Positions 1-7,654 of a stretch of DNA of 11,000 bases are shown here, piece by piece. Numbering within the stretch: the stretch's first letter is position 1; every line of letters starts with the position of its first letter. This DNA comes from JAKORR01 sp964608495 (GTDB lineage: Bacteria > Armatimonadota > Zipacnadia > Zipacnadales > FEN-943): NCBI GenBank assembly GCA_964608495.1, contig CAZSOQ010000180.1, positions 1-11,000 of the forward strand, in the 5' to 3' direction. The notes under the pieces are model-generated. The model worked only from the letters and a program-made list of their open reading frames with translations. It had not been told where the DNA came from and did not search any database. Both the position numbers and the translations under genes were made by a program.

Positions 1-162
1 GTTGGGGTCGGCCAGCCGTCCCGTCCAGGCGTCATCGCCATTCGTGGCGACATACAGCGTGGTCTCTGCCGCCTGGGTCGGCGCGAGGCCCGGAACGACC
101 CAGCCCAGACCCGCCAGCCCGAGGGCCAACCATACGGGCCTTCCAGCGGTCCTCACGCGCAT
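1..162 (-). CDS. Secreted right-handed parallel beta-helix protein, N-terminal 54 residues only
   Basis: The gene starts at the ATG at 162-160, preceded five bases upstream by a perfect AAGGAGG, and runs off the left edge of the window. Residues 1-32 look like a signal peptide: two Arg near the start, a hydrophobic run (WLALGLAGLGWVV), and a likely cleavage near TQAAE. The mature start LYVATNGDDAWTGRLADPN matches the opening motif (YV..xGxDxWxGxxxxPN) of many secreted parallel beta-helix proteins, including pectate-lyase-like and DUF1565-type ones. In that family this motif forms the first coil. The catalytic part, if any, lies outside the window, so lyase, glycosidase or structural roles cannot be told apart. 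It follows the DUF6259-like gene by 139 bases in the same direction, which fits a shared role in glycan breakdown. The family call rests on a short motif; the start is well supported. Confidence 0.75.
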   Translation of the reverse strand, partial: MRVRTAGRPVWLALGLAGLGWVVPGLAPTQAAETTLYVATNGDDAWTGRLADPN

Positions 163-167
163 CGCTG

Positions 168-174
168 CCTCCTT
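168..174 (-). promoter_or_regulatory. Ribosome binding site of the beta-helix gene
   Basis: Perfect AAGGAGG on the minus strand, five bases before the ATG at 162-160. It fixes the start of a gene that is cut by the window edge. Confidence 0.8.
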
Positions 175-262
175 GGCCTTGCAGGGCTCCGTTCCCCGCC
201 GACTCCGCGCCGCAAGGCCGTCCGGTGGTTCGTCGCGGCACCCGCGTCTCCTGCGCACCCGC

Positions 263-297
263 ACGCCCGGTGGATCGGTCGGCTGCACTGCGGGCGT
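263..297 (-). other. Possible stem-loop just after the DUF6259-like gene
   Basis: ACGCCCG (263-269) and CGGGCGT (291-297) form a perfect 7-bp inverted repeat with a 21-base loop, four bases beyond the stop codon at 302-304. No T-run follows on the minus strand, so it is not a standard intrinsic terminator. It could stabilise a transcript 3' end or be chance in GC-rich DNA. Nothing else is recognisable in the 163-301 gap. Confidence 0.25.
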
Positions 298-301
298 AGT
301 G

Positions 302-3300
302 CTAGGGACCCTCGAACCGCACCGCGCAGACCTCGGCCTCGGGCGCGATCGTGACCGCCAGCACATCCCCCTCTTCCCTGACCTCGAGCTGCTTCTCGCT
401 TCCGTCCAGCAACAGCAGGCGGGCCTTTGGCGCCCTGCCTGCCGCCGCCGTGTCCAGGCTCAGGTCCCAGGCGGCCCTCTCCTTGCGGCGGTCCACGATC
501 GTCACCACTGCGCCCACGCCCTCCCGCACGAAGAGCCTCGCCTCGACGCGCTCGGGCATGCCGGAGAGCCCGAGGACGTCCCGGAAGCGCCCCCGGTAGA
601 CGACGTCCCTGATCTTGCGGCGGAGCGCGACGAGCCTCCTGACGTGCTCGCCGAACTCAGACTGCTTGTCGAGGGGGTAGAGGCCGAGGGTATCGAAGCG
701 CTCGCCGTTGAGGAAGACTAGGTTCATGGCGTCCTCGTGGCGCGGCTTCTCGAGATCAGGCCAGATGTGGCCGATGCCGGTCCACACGTTGCAGGTTCCG
801 GAGAAGACGGGGTAGACGTCGCCGAAGCTGTAGACGAAGATCTCAGGACGCGACCAGGTTCCTGAGCCGAAGGAGAGCTCGGTGCCGAGGCACCAGTTGG
901 TGTAGGGCATGAGGGCAGCGCAGGCGACACCCTCGTAGAGGATGGGCCCGTCGAAGTCTTCGCGGATGCGCTTGAGGAGGCCGATCTGGCCGGCGCCAAG
1001 GCTCTGGGGGTGGGCGAGGTGGAGGGCAAAGGACGCGGGGCCGAGGCCGTAGCCGTGGATCGGGAAGCTGTCGAGGTACCAGATGTCGGCGCCGTACTCC
1101 TGGTGCCAGCGCTTGATCCAGCCGGCGAGGTAGCTGCGCCACCAGGGCGCGCAGGGGTCCATCGCCCAGTACCCGTCGAGGTAGCCCGCCGGGCTACGGC
1201 CGTAGCCGCCCTCGGGCCCGACGAAGACGCTCCTGGCCGCCTCGTCGTAGAAGCGCGGCCGCATGGGCAGGTCCTCGAGGCCGTGCTGGGCGATCTTCTC
1301 GGCGAGCTGCGGGTTCTGGTCAATGGCGGCGTCGAAGCAGATGACGTTGCTGTAGAAGCCGATCTTCCCGCCGTCGGCGTGGAGCCGGGCGATCCCCTGC
1401 TTCAGCTCGGCCTCGGTGCCGAGGTCGGGGTTGGGGAAGAAGTAGCAGTAGTACTCGTCGCCGAGGATCATCTCGGACCAGAGCTGCAGATAGAAGAAGC
1501 CGTAGTACCTGGCCGCCTCGAGCATTTGCGGCAGATCGCGGAAGGTGTACTGGGGTCCGCCCATGCCGAGCCATCCATCGCACTCGTCAAGCCAGGCGGG
1601 CTGCTCGCGGGGCGGCGTGGCGCGCAGGGCCCAGTCGCGGAAACGGTCGGCGGCCCAGTGCCAGGCGCCCACGTGCACGCCCAGCTCGACCACCGGCGAC
1701 TCCCACGCCTCGCCCGGATCGAGCAGGGCCCACCAGCGGTTGCCGAGGTCCACCAGCCCATCCCGGGATCCCGCCATGACCTCGAGCTGGCAGGAGCCGT
1801 CGGCCTGGGGGCCGAGGTAGAGGCCTCCCGCCGCGTCGTAGAGGTCCTGCCAGGGCACGCACGCCGCCCCGGGGTACTGGATCACCCGCTCGGGCGGCAG
1901 CTTGCCCGCCGGGCTCGCCAGCGTCTCACCGTGAATGTGCCCGGTCGCCAGCGTGTCATCATCGGCCCCCTCGCCAATCCTGAGGCCGCCCAGCCGAGGG
2001 AAGGCGACGCGCGGCAGCCGCACCGCCTCGGAGGGCTTCACCGGGCGGCTGTTCTCCACCCGCAGCCTCAGCCGCGCCACGGGTTCGTCGTCGCCCAGGT
2101 CGGCGGTGAGGATGGCCGTGATCTGTGGCGCGAAGGCGTACTCGGCGGTGAGGCGCTGGCCCTGGGCCGTGCGCTCGACGGCAAGGGCCTTGAGGCTGCC
2201 CTCGTCCGGCGATAGCTCCCTAACATCGGCGGGCTGGTAGAACCGCGCATGGTCGGGGAAGCTGACGGTGTCAAGGCTGAAGAGCGGCGGAGCCGCCGCC
2301 TCGGCCCGCGCCGTGAAGCCAAGCTGCAGGGCGTCGATTGACGTCACTGCGGCGGTCGCGCCGTCGAAGACAAGGCGTAGCCGCTTGTTCTCGAGCACCA
2401 CTCGCTCGCGCTCCAGCTTCCTCACCTCCGTCTCGGCGTCCGCGGCCACCTGCCCGTTGGCGTCCAGCGCCCGGGCGACCACGCGGTAGGGGCCCGGCGG
2501 CAGGTCCGCGACCGCAAGGGCCGCCTTCGCGGCGCCCCTCTCGACCGCGGCCTCCGCCGTCTTCACCGGCGCTCCGCCCGCGGCCGGCAGCACCTCGAAG
2601 CTGGCCTGCTTCGCCTCCACCTGCGGGCCGGCGGTGAACTCGAGCCGCCACTGGCCCTCCGCCGGCCCGCGCGACACAGTCAGCCGCCCCTGGCCGGCCA
2701 GCTCGCGGATGCGCTGCGGCGTGAGGGGGTAGGCGTAGATGCGGACCTCGTCGAGCAGCGTCTGGGCGCCCGCGTGGGGCACGTGCCAGCCGTTGTCGCC
2801 CACGGCGAAGGTTTCGCCGAGGGTCTCGGCGACGAAGGGCGCCGGGGCCGCGCCGGCCGGCTCGCCGTCAATGTAAAGGCGCTCGGCCTCGGGCGACCAG
2901 GTTCCCGCGAGGTGATGCCACTCGCCGGGGCGCCATCCGAGCCCGGTGGCGCTGGCCATGCCCACCCGCTGCTTCTCGTCGGCGTAGCGCAGCAGCATCT
3001 GGCCGCCCTGGTAGAACTGGTAGAGGATGAGCCAGCCAGTGGGCGCGGCGCCGCTGCCGCTCTCGAGGAAGACGTGGAAGCTGCCATCGTCCAGGGTCCA
3101 GTTGAGGGGCTTGACCCACAGGCTGACGGTCCCGGAGGGCGGCATCAGGTTCCCCGCCGTGGGGTAGTGGATGAGGGCCTGCTCGGGCCCGCAGAGGAGG
3201 GCCTGGCCGAACCTGCCCGGAGCGAAGGCAGGCTGGGCTGTTCCCGTCACGCTCGCGGGTTGCCCGGCGCCCCCGAGGCTGTAGGCTTGCAGGGTGTCGT

Positions 3301-3385
3301 CGAAGGACGCGTGGAACAGGAGCCCGTCATCCGACACCGCCGTCCTTGCCGCGAGGAGCATAGCCACCATAGCGAGGGACCTCAT
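302..3385 (-). CDS. Secreted LamG + DUF6259-like putative glycoside hydrolase (1027 aa)
   Basis: The start is the ATG at 3385-3383. It has an AGGGAGG eight bases upstream and opens a signal peptide (MRSLAMVAMLLAARTAVS, cleavage near residue 18). The open frame continues 90 codons further upstream, but that part is not signal-like and reaches the IS remnant, so I reject it. Residues about 21-230 are a LamG/concanavalin-like jelly roll (FHASFDD at 24-30, SLWVKPL near 88, WHHLAGTW near 156, DEVRIYAYPLT at 212-222), usually a carbohydrate-binding module. Residues about 235-325 look like an Ig-type linker. Residues about 328-580 form a beta-rich region, then a TIM-barrel-like region at about 595-930, and a beta tail to 1027. 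The combination resembles the DUF6259 family of uncharacterised, glycosidase-like proteins. Candidate catalytic residues by position are D772 (in WYLDSFP) and E818 (in ILYEGV). Substrate is unknown. The fold class is fairly safe; the activity is inferred. Confidence 0.75.
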   Translation of the reverse strand: MRSLAMVAMLLAARTAVSDDGLLFHASFDDTLQAYSLGGAGQPASVTGTAQPAFAPGRFGQALLCGPEQALIHYPTAGNLMPPSGTVSLWVKPLNWTLDDGSFHVFLESGSGAAPTGWLILYQFYQGGQMLLRYADEKQRVGMASATGLGWRPGEWHHLAGTWSPEAERLYIDGEPAGAAPAPFVAETLGETFAVGDNGWHVPHAGAQTLLDEVRIYAYPLTPQRIRELAGQGRLTVSRGPAEGQWRLEFTAGPQVEAKQASFEVLPAAGGAPVKTAEAAVERGAAKAALAVADLPPGPYRVVARALDANGQVAADAETEVRKLERERVVLENKRLRLVFDGATAAVTSIDALQLGFTARAEAAAPPLFSLDTVSFPDHARFYQPADVRELSPDEGSLKALAVERTAQGQRLTAEYAFAPQITAILTADLGDDEPVARLRLRVENSRPVKPSEAVRLPRVAFPRLGGLRIGEGADDDTLATGHIHGETLASPAGKLPPERVIQYPGAACVPWQDLYDAAGGLYLGPQADGSCQLEVMAGSRDGLVDLGNRWWALLDPGEAWESPVVELGVHVGAWHWAADRFRDWALRATPPREQPAWLDECDGWLGMGGPQYTFRDLPQMLEAARYYGFFYLQLWSEMILGDEYYCYFFPNPDLGTEAELKQGIARLHADGGKIGFYSNVICFDAAIDQNPQLAEKIAQHGLEDLPMRPRFYDEAARSVFVGPEGGYGRSPAGYLDGYWAMDPCAPWWRSYLAGWIKRWHQEYGADIWYLDSFPIHGYGLGPASFALHLAHPQSLGAGQIGLLKRIREDFDGPILYEGVACAALMPYTNWCLGTELSFGSGTWSRPEIFVYSFGDVYPVFSGTCNVWTGIGHIWPDLEKPRHEDAMNLVFLNGERFDTLGLYPLDKQSEFGEHVRRLVALRRKIRDVVYRGRFRDVLGLSGMPERVEARLFVREGVGAVVTIVDRRKERAAWDLSLDTAAAGRAPKARLLLLDGSEKQLEVREEGDVLAVTIAPEAEVCAVRFEGP

Positions 3386-3393
3386 CGGGATGG

Positions 3394-3400
3394 CCTCCCT
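3394..3400 (-). promoter_or_regulatory. Ribosome binding site of the DUF6259-like gene
   Basis: AGGGAGG on the minus strand, eight bases before the ATG at 3385-3383. It decides for the internal signal-peptide start over the longer open frame beginning at 3655. Confidence 0.75.
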
Positions 3401-3402
3401 TG

Positions 3403-3457
3403 CCGCTGACCCGCCCTGGGAGCGCCTGTCTGGCGTGCATGCCGATGTGGTCAGCGG
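3403..3457 (-). other. Inverted repeat in the leader of the DUF6259-like gene
   Basis: CCGCTGACC (3403-3411) and GGTCAGCGG (3449-3457) are a perfect 9-bp inverted repeat with a 37-base loop, ending two bases before the AGGGAGG ribosome binding site. A transcript stem here could affect translation, or the arms could be a split operator. The loop also holds a weaker CGCC/GGCG stem and a GCATGC palindrome. From 3458 to 3675 I see no gene, promoter or RNA. Confidence 0.35.
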
Positions 3458-3675
3458 GTCCACCTCGCTGCGCGTGCAGGCACGGCAACGCCAGCCCCGC
3501 CCTATCCCCGCGCCCCCAAGCCCTGGATCTGACGTCGAGACCGGCGCCACAAGGCGCCCCTCACCTGCCCCCAGGAACGGTGCCACCAGTCGTGTGAGAC
3601 TCAGCACGGTTCCGGCCCTGGGCGACAGGCGCAGCATAGCCTGGAGCCCAGGCACCGCCAGGCTCTACCGCCTCC

Positions 3676-4087
3676 GGGCGGCTTGTAGCCTAAGGCGCTG
3701 CGCGGCCTCACCGTCTTGCAGTGCCTTCGCCAACGCTCCACCAGCACCTGCGCCTCCATCAGCGTGTCGAAGACCTCCCGGTCCAGCAGCTCGTCCCGCA
3801 GCTTCCCGTTGGAGGACTCCAGGTACCCATTCTCCCACGGGCTCCCCGGCTTGATGAGAAGCGTCCTCACCCCGGTCCGCTGCAGCCATTGCCTCACCGC
3901 CCGCGCCGTGAAATTCGGCGCACTGCCCGCCCCGATGTCCTCCTGCATGCCCCACGCCACATGGAGGTCCATCAGCCCGTACAGGTTCCTCGCTCGTCAG
4001 CCGGCGAGGAAGCTCGGCTGAGAGGCGTCTCCTGGAATGCTCGTCCATGGTGGCCAGCAGACAGACCAGCCGCCCTGCCCCGGGATC
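3676..4087 (-). pseudogene. Decayed IS3-family transposase (OrfB integrase core), frameshifted
   Basis: Two frames together spell the C-terminal half of an IS3-type DDE transposase. The upstream frame (about 4087-3986) reads GAGRLVCLLATMDEHSRRR and then PRRLTSEE, matching the family pattern dGR.lr.LtviDEyTRe...RrLtSe. The frame then shifts by one near 3984-3993 and continues from RNLYGLMDLHV through GMQEDIG, APNFTARAVRQWL, GSPWENGYLESSNGKLRDELL, EAQVLVERWRRH and RPRSALGYKPP, where homology ends. The usual SDNGPEF motif is changed to AGSAPNF, so the second catalytic Asp is gone (about 3925-3927). The Glu of PWENGY is kept. No OrfA, first catalytic Asp, terminal inverted repeats or target duplication are visible. 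It is therefore a dead fragment, inactive by at least three lesions. It lies between the GH42-like and DUF6259-like genes and probably marks an old insertion or rearrangement. Confidence 0.85.
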
Positions 4088-4587
4088 GAACCTACATCGG
4101 CTGCTCTCCCCCCGGCTTTCTCGGCTTGGCATACCGCGCCTGCAGCTCCTTCGGGCACTGCGCCTGGTCAGCACGCCCTCCCATACTCCGTGGCCCAACG
4201 GTCGCACGCGCTCCGTGACACCGGGCCTTACTGTCCGCGGCCGTCACGTCGGCGCCGTCAGCCACTTCCGCCCGCAGCCCACTCAGGTGGCACAAATGCA
4301 CCACCTGGAAGGATGGGCAGGTCGGGAGGAGGGGCTGTCCGGGCGCAGGCTGAGCCGTGCGGCGACGGCGGCAAGCAGGGACAACAGCGGGTGGCCGAGG
4401 ACTGCGGTCAGACACTGAGGGACAACACCACCCATGTCAGACGAGCCTGCTTCCCTCCAAAGGCCAACCGCCGGCTGTCCGCGACGCGCCTTCGTCCCTG
4501 CAACCGCGGACACGTTCTCCCTCATGCCGGGCCCGGAACCCCCGAGGCAGCGAGGCGCTACGAGGGAGGACCTGAAGCGCCCCGCGG
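4088..4587. other. Unassigned intergenic DNA between the IS remnant and the GH42-like gene
   Basis: Long frames are open here on both strands, but none has a convincing start, ribosome binding site or recognisable domain, and their residue makeup (Arg, Pro, Ala, Ser rich) is that of non-coding GC-rich DNA. It holds a 10-base palindrome CCGGGCCCGG (4527-4536) and the inverted repeat listed at 4284-4307. It may contain the lost 5' part of the IS3 element or other decayed DNA. No terminator for the GH42-like gene is evident. Confidence 0.5.
4284..4307. repeat. CAGGTGG / CCACCTG inverted repeat
   Basis: Perfect 7-bp arms (4284-4290 and 4301-4307) around a 10-base spacer that is more AT-rich than its surroundings (CACAAATGCA). 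No T-run follows on either strand. The shape suits a dimeric regulator site or a mobile-element end, but no function can be assigned. Confidence 0.3.
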
Positions 4588-7560
4588 CTATCGGGCTTCT
4601 ACGGCAAGAAGCCGCGTTTGCCCTGCAGCAAAGGGGCAGCTGAACTGCACTCCCTCGGCGGCCCAGCCGTCGAAGAGGTCTCGGATGCGGACGGGCCTTG
4701 GCCAAACGAGGTCGGCATCGCCGCCCCGCGGAGCGGTGATGGCGACGAGGCCCTGAGACGCGTGGACAGTGAAGTCGAGGGGCGCATAGCAATGCACGCC
4801 TGCCCGCTCCACCCAGCTGTGAGCGACTGCCGGGCTTTGCGGCGGCGCACCGCACCATATAAGCCGCCCGCCCCCCGCTAGCTGGCGCTCGAGGCCGGCG
4901 GTGGTGCCGTCGGCGTAGCGCATCCACCCCGGGCCCTGTCCGGCGCACCGCGGCCGCAGACGCGCCACGCTGCAGACGACCTGCCCGTCGGCCGACAGCG
5001 CAGCAGCGCAGGGGCCACCCTCGGTTTCCACCCGCAGGGGACAGCCTGTGATCGCCGCCGGTGCCTCAGGGTCGGCCTTCTGAGCCACGGGGTTCAGGAA
5101 GCCCGGCGCTCCGATGATCACCACCGTCCGCCGTCCATGCTGCAGCAGCCGTTCCAGCTTCGCGATGTCCTCGGGCAGCGCCGCCGTCGCCTCCGCGACG
5201 ACCACCAGCTTGATGCGCTCCGGCAGCCGGTCCAGGTCGCGCAGGAACCAGACGCCAACGGGCGCGCCCGTCCGCCCGAGGGCGTACAGCAGACCGGCAT
5301 GGGTTGCCCGGGGTAGGGTCGTCGCCGGCGGCACCCAGGCGAAGGTCGTGTCGTCCACCACGAAGGCGACTTCCTCCGCTGGCGCGCGGTCGTAGCGGAC
5401 GCCTGTAGACTGGATCTCCATCTGGCGGGCCAACTCGGCCATCAGGGCTGCTTCGTGGTGCCAACTGCTCAGCAGGGAGAACCACTGGGCCTCGACCCCG
5501 TGAACCAGGTTGTCGGCGATAGCGCGGCGGTGCATCGATATGGCGGCGCCGCGCGGGTCGGCCGGGTCGTAGAGAACATGCCAGGGAGCTTGGTGCAGCC
5601 AGGAGAACAGGTCGTTCTCGTTGACGTACAGCTTCCCGGCCCGGAGGATGCTCTCCGTCGCCGAGCTGAACAGGTCGTAGCCGTTGGTCAGGTCGCGGAA
5701 GTTGTGCAGGGGCACGCCCGCGAGGAAGTCCAGGTCGGGGCAGTCGAGCAGGCGGCGGAGAGTGAAGTGGCCAGCCAGGTGCTGCCGCGGCTCGCCGGCG
5801 AGCTGGATGAGATAGCCGTAGAAAGCCCCGGTGAGGCAGCGACCGCCGGCGGCCTCCTTGATTGCTTTGGCGAAGGACACGATGACGTCGGCGGTGAGAT
5901 CGGAGAGGTACTGCGCATACGCGGCGGACTGCTTGCCTGCCCTGTCAGCCGGGTAGTAGTCGCAGCCTGGGCGCTGCCGGCTTTGGGGCCCGGGGACCTG
6001 CCTCCAGGGATAGCCCCGGACCTGGCACCAGCGGGCGAAGCCGGCCTGGTTGGCTGGCGAGTAGTCTGAGTAGAGGCCGTCGTTGCACGCCCAGGCGAAC
6101 CACTCCTCCGTGACCTCGCCGGTGGGCATAAAGCCGATGACACGACTGGACCAGGGCTGGCGCGCGCAGTGCTGGATGAGTGCGCGCAGGCAAACTGCCT
6201 GCTGTTGCTGCCACGCGGCCGAAGCCAGCGATGCCGCAAGGGTGCCCGTCTCCTCCCACGCCACATCGCCCTGGGGCGCGCGCACCTGGACGATGGCGTC
6301 CGGGTGGTCTTGCAGCCAGAAGGCAGGAAGGGCCAGGGAGGCGCGCAGCAGCAGGAAGGCATCGGGGTTAGCCTGGAGGGACATGCAGACCCGCTCGTCC
6401 ACCTCGGAGAAGTCGGAGTGGTCGGGCGCAACCCAGGTGGGCGCGGCGATCTGGTGGATGTGGCGGCCGGCCGACACGGGCACGACAAAGAGGTTGGCCC
6501 CGGCCTGCCCGAACTCCCCGACGTTGCCTGGCTGGTAGTCGTAGGACGAGTAGCCGCTCCAGGTCAGAGGCCGTCCGTTGACGAAGGCCGTGGGGCGCCC
6601 CTGGTAGTCCCGGCGCTGGGCGAGTGGGAAGCCCGGGTGAGCCGAGCTGGCGATGACAGTGGCGGCGGCAGCTCCACCGCCTGCGCGGTAGCCGTCCACG
6701 ACAAGCCCCACGGTCAGCGTCCGGCTCGGCAAGTACCACGGTGTCCGGGCTGTCACCCGGCAACGACCTGTCTCGGCCAGGGACCGTCTTTCCTCGGCGT
6801 CCAGGCGGATGCGCCACAGCACGCGCGGCTCATCCCGCAACTCCAGGTCAGCGACGGAGTCGGCACGCACCCCCTGAGCCTCGACGGCGAAGGTTGCCTC
6901 GGCCCTGGCAAGTAGGCGCTTAGGCGCGGTCAGAGCAAGGATGCGCACGCCTGGGGCGTCGGGGTAAAGCACCGTCCACTGTCCAAGGTCGAGGCGGTAC
7001 TCGACCCCGGCCTCAGGGCTGGCGACGTGGAGGTTGACGCTCGTCGGCGGAGTGGGTCTCTGCCCCGAGGCTGCCCCGTCGGCGCGCAGACCGGCCAGGT
7101 CGAAGCGGACGACGCGCTCCTGCCCCGGGGGCACCGGCGCATCGCCCATGACCGACCAGTTGAGGTACGGCCGGGTCGGTTCGGGCGACCAGGGCATCTC
7201 CGGCATGGACACCGCGAAGCCCGCCGGTTGGCTGCCCTCGTTGGCGACCCGCACGGTCACTGCCGACGGCACATGGCGGATCCTGTCCGAGAAGCAGAGG
7301 ACGGCTCCACGGCCCGGCCGGCATATGAAGCGCCAGCGGGCCCAGGTCACGCCGCCGCGTGCCACCGCCCGGAGCTCGTTGAGCTCGTAATCGGCCATGC
7401 GCTCGACCGGGTTGCCAGGGGGCTGGACCCCGGTCAGTGCCTCAAAGCAGAGCCAGCAGTCGACCTGCGGACGGGAGTAACTGTCGTCGGGGTACCTGGA
7501 GCTGTCGGCCACTTGCGGCGCTCCGGGCAGGATGAGTGCAGCGAGAAGAATCGCTCTCAT
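4588..7560 (-). CDS. Secreted GH42-like clan GH-A glycoside hydrolase (990 aa)
   Basis: The start is the ATG at 7560-7558, which opens a signal peptide (MRAILLAALILPGAPQVA, cleavage near 18) and has GAGG eight bases upstream; a start 14 codons earlier would bury that peptide. Residues about 20-310 are beta-rich accessory domains, partly Ig-like. Residues about 330-700 form the catalytic barrel. The motif FMPTGEVTEEWFAW (477-490) fits the acid/base strand of divergent GH42-like enzymes, with E486 before Trp the best candidate and E482 or E485 alternatives. KLYVNENDLF (643-652) gives E648 as probable nucleophile. Residues about 728-830 look like the Rossmann-type trimerisation domain of GH42 (VAFVVDDTTF, then KLVVVAEATAALPEDIAKLE and TVVIIGAP), followed by a beta tail. 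GH42 enzymes are usually beta-galactosidases, but this one is far from the core family and about 300 residues longer, so the substrate is open. It lies 239 bases after the GH31 gene. Confidence 0.72.
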   Translation of the reverse strand: MRAILLAALILPGAPQVADSSRYPDDSYSRPQVDCWLCFEALTGVQPPGNPVERMADYELNELRAVARGGVTWARWRFICRPGRGAVLCFSDRIRHVPSAVTVRVANEGSQPAGFAVSMPEMPWSPEPTRPYLNWSVMGDAPVPPGQERVVRFDLAGLRADGAASGQRPTPPTSVNLHVASPEAGVEYRLDLGQWTVLYPDAPGVRILALTAPKRLLARAEATFAVEAQGVRADSVADLELRDEPRVLWRIRLDAEERRSLAETGRCRVTARTPWYLPSRTLTVGLVVDGYRAGGGAAAATVIASSAHPGFPLAQRRDYQGRPTAFVNGRPLTWSGYSSYDYQPGNVGEFGQAGANLFVVPVSAGRHIHQIAAPTWVAPDHSDFSEVDERVCMSLQANPDAFLLLRASLALPAFWLQDHPDAIVQVRAPQGDVAWEETGTLAASLASAAWQQQQAVCLRALIQHCARQPWSSRVIGFMPTGEVTEEWFAWACNDGLYSDYSPANQAGFARWCQVRGYPWRQVPGPQSRQRPGCDYYPADRAGKQSAAYAQYLSDLTADVIVSFAKAIKEAAGGRCLTGAFYGYLIQLAGEPRQHLAGHFTLRRLLDCPDLDFLAGVPLHNFRDLTNGYDLFSSATESILRAGKLYVNENDLFSWLHQAPWHVLYDPADPRGAAISMHRRAIADNLVHGVEAQWFSLLSSWHHEAALMAELARQMEIQSTGVRYDRAPAEEVAFVVDDTTFAWVPPATTLPRATHAGLLYALGRTGAPVGVWFLRDLDRLPERIKLVVVAEATAALPEDIAKLERLLQHGRRTVVIIGAPGFLNPVAQKADPEAPAAITGCPLRVETEGGPCAAALSADGQVVCSVARLRPRCAGQGPGWMRYADGTTAGLERQLAGGGRLIWCGAPPQSPAVAHSWVERAGVHCYAPLDFTVHASQGLVAITAPRGGDADLVWPRPVRIRDLFDGWAAEGVQFSCPFAAGQTRLLAVEAR

Positions 7561-7568
7561 GGGCGATG

Positions 7569-7572
7569 CCTC
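7569..7572 (-). promoter_or_regulatory. Ribosome binding site of the GH42-like gene
   Basis: GAGG on the minus strand, eight bases before the ATG at 7560-7558. It is weaker than the other three SD sites here but supports the signal-peptide start. Confidence 0.55.
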
Positions 7573-7591
7573 GACTTCCCGGCCACGCCGT

Positions 7592-7625
7592 AGCCGGCGC
7601 ACGTTCTCGCCTGGGGACGCCGGCT
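7592..7625 (-). other. Inverted repeat in the leader of the GH42-like gene
   Basis: AGCCGGCG (7592-7599) and CGCCGGCT (7618-7625) are a perfect 8-bp inverted repeat with an 18-base loop, 32-65 bases before the start codon. It could be a leader stem or operator. Such stems also arise by chance in GC-rich DNA. Confidence 0.3.
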
Positions 7626-7640
7626 GGGATAGCCTGCATC

Positions 7641-7654
7641 AGGCAGGCCTGCCT
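7641..7654. promoter_or_regulatory. 14-base perfect palindrome upstream of the GH42-like gene
   Basis: AGGCAGGCCTGCCT is identical to its reverse complement and lies 81-94 bases upstream of the start codon. It overlaps an alternative hairpin, GCCTGC (7632-7637), loop ATCAG, GCAGGC (7643-7648). An uninterrupted palindrome at this distance is a plausible repressor site, as LacI-type regulators often control glycan genes, but no regulator gene is present and no second copy was found by eye. The rest of 7561-7799 shows no gene and no clear terminator. Confidence 0.35.

Noticed and set aside
1010..2215. A 401-codon plus-strand open frame, with similar long ones at 2774-3409, 5455-6069 and 8715-10250
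   Set aside because: They lie exactly opposite genes with clear domains; GC-rich codon use on the true strand leaves the antisense frames open. None has a recognisable domain or good start.
3386..3655. A 90-codon N-terminal extension of the DUF6259-like gene
   Set aside because: It would bury a good signal peptide and ribosome binding site, and it has no domain-like content.
4081..4095. A tRNA T-arm-like GGTTCGATCCC on the minus strand
   Set aside because: The flanking stem does not pair beyond two bases and no acceptor, D or anticodon arms are found nearby.
4352..4393. Minus-strand HPLLSLLAAVAARL, reminiscent of the N-terminal domain of ISAs1-type transposases
   Set aside because: Only this short piece matches; the flanking residues and the expected downstream motifs are absent, so it may be chance.
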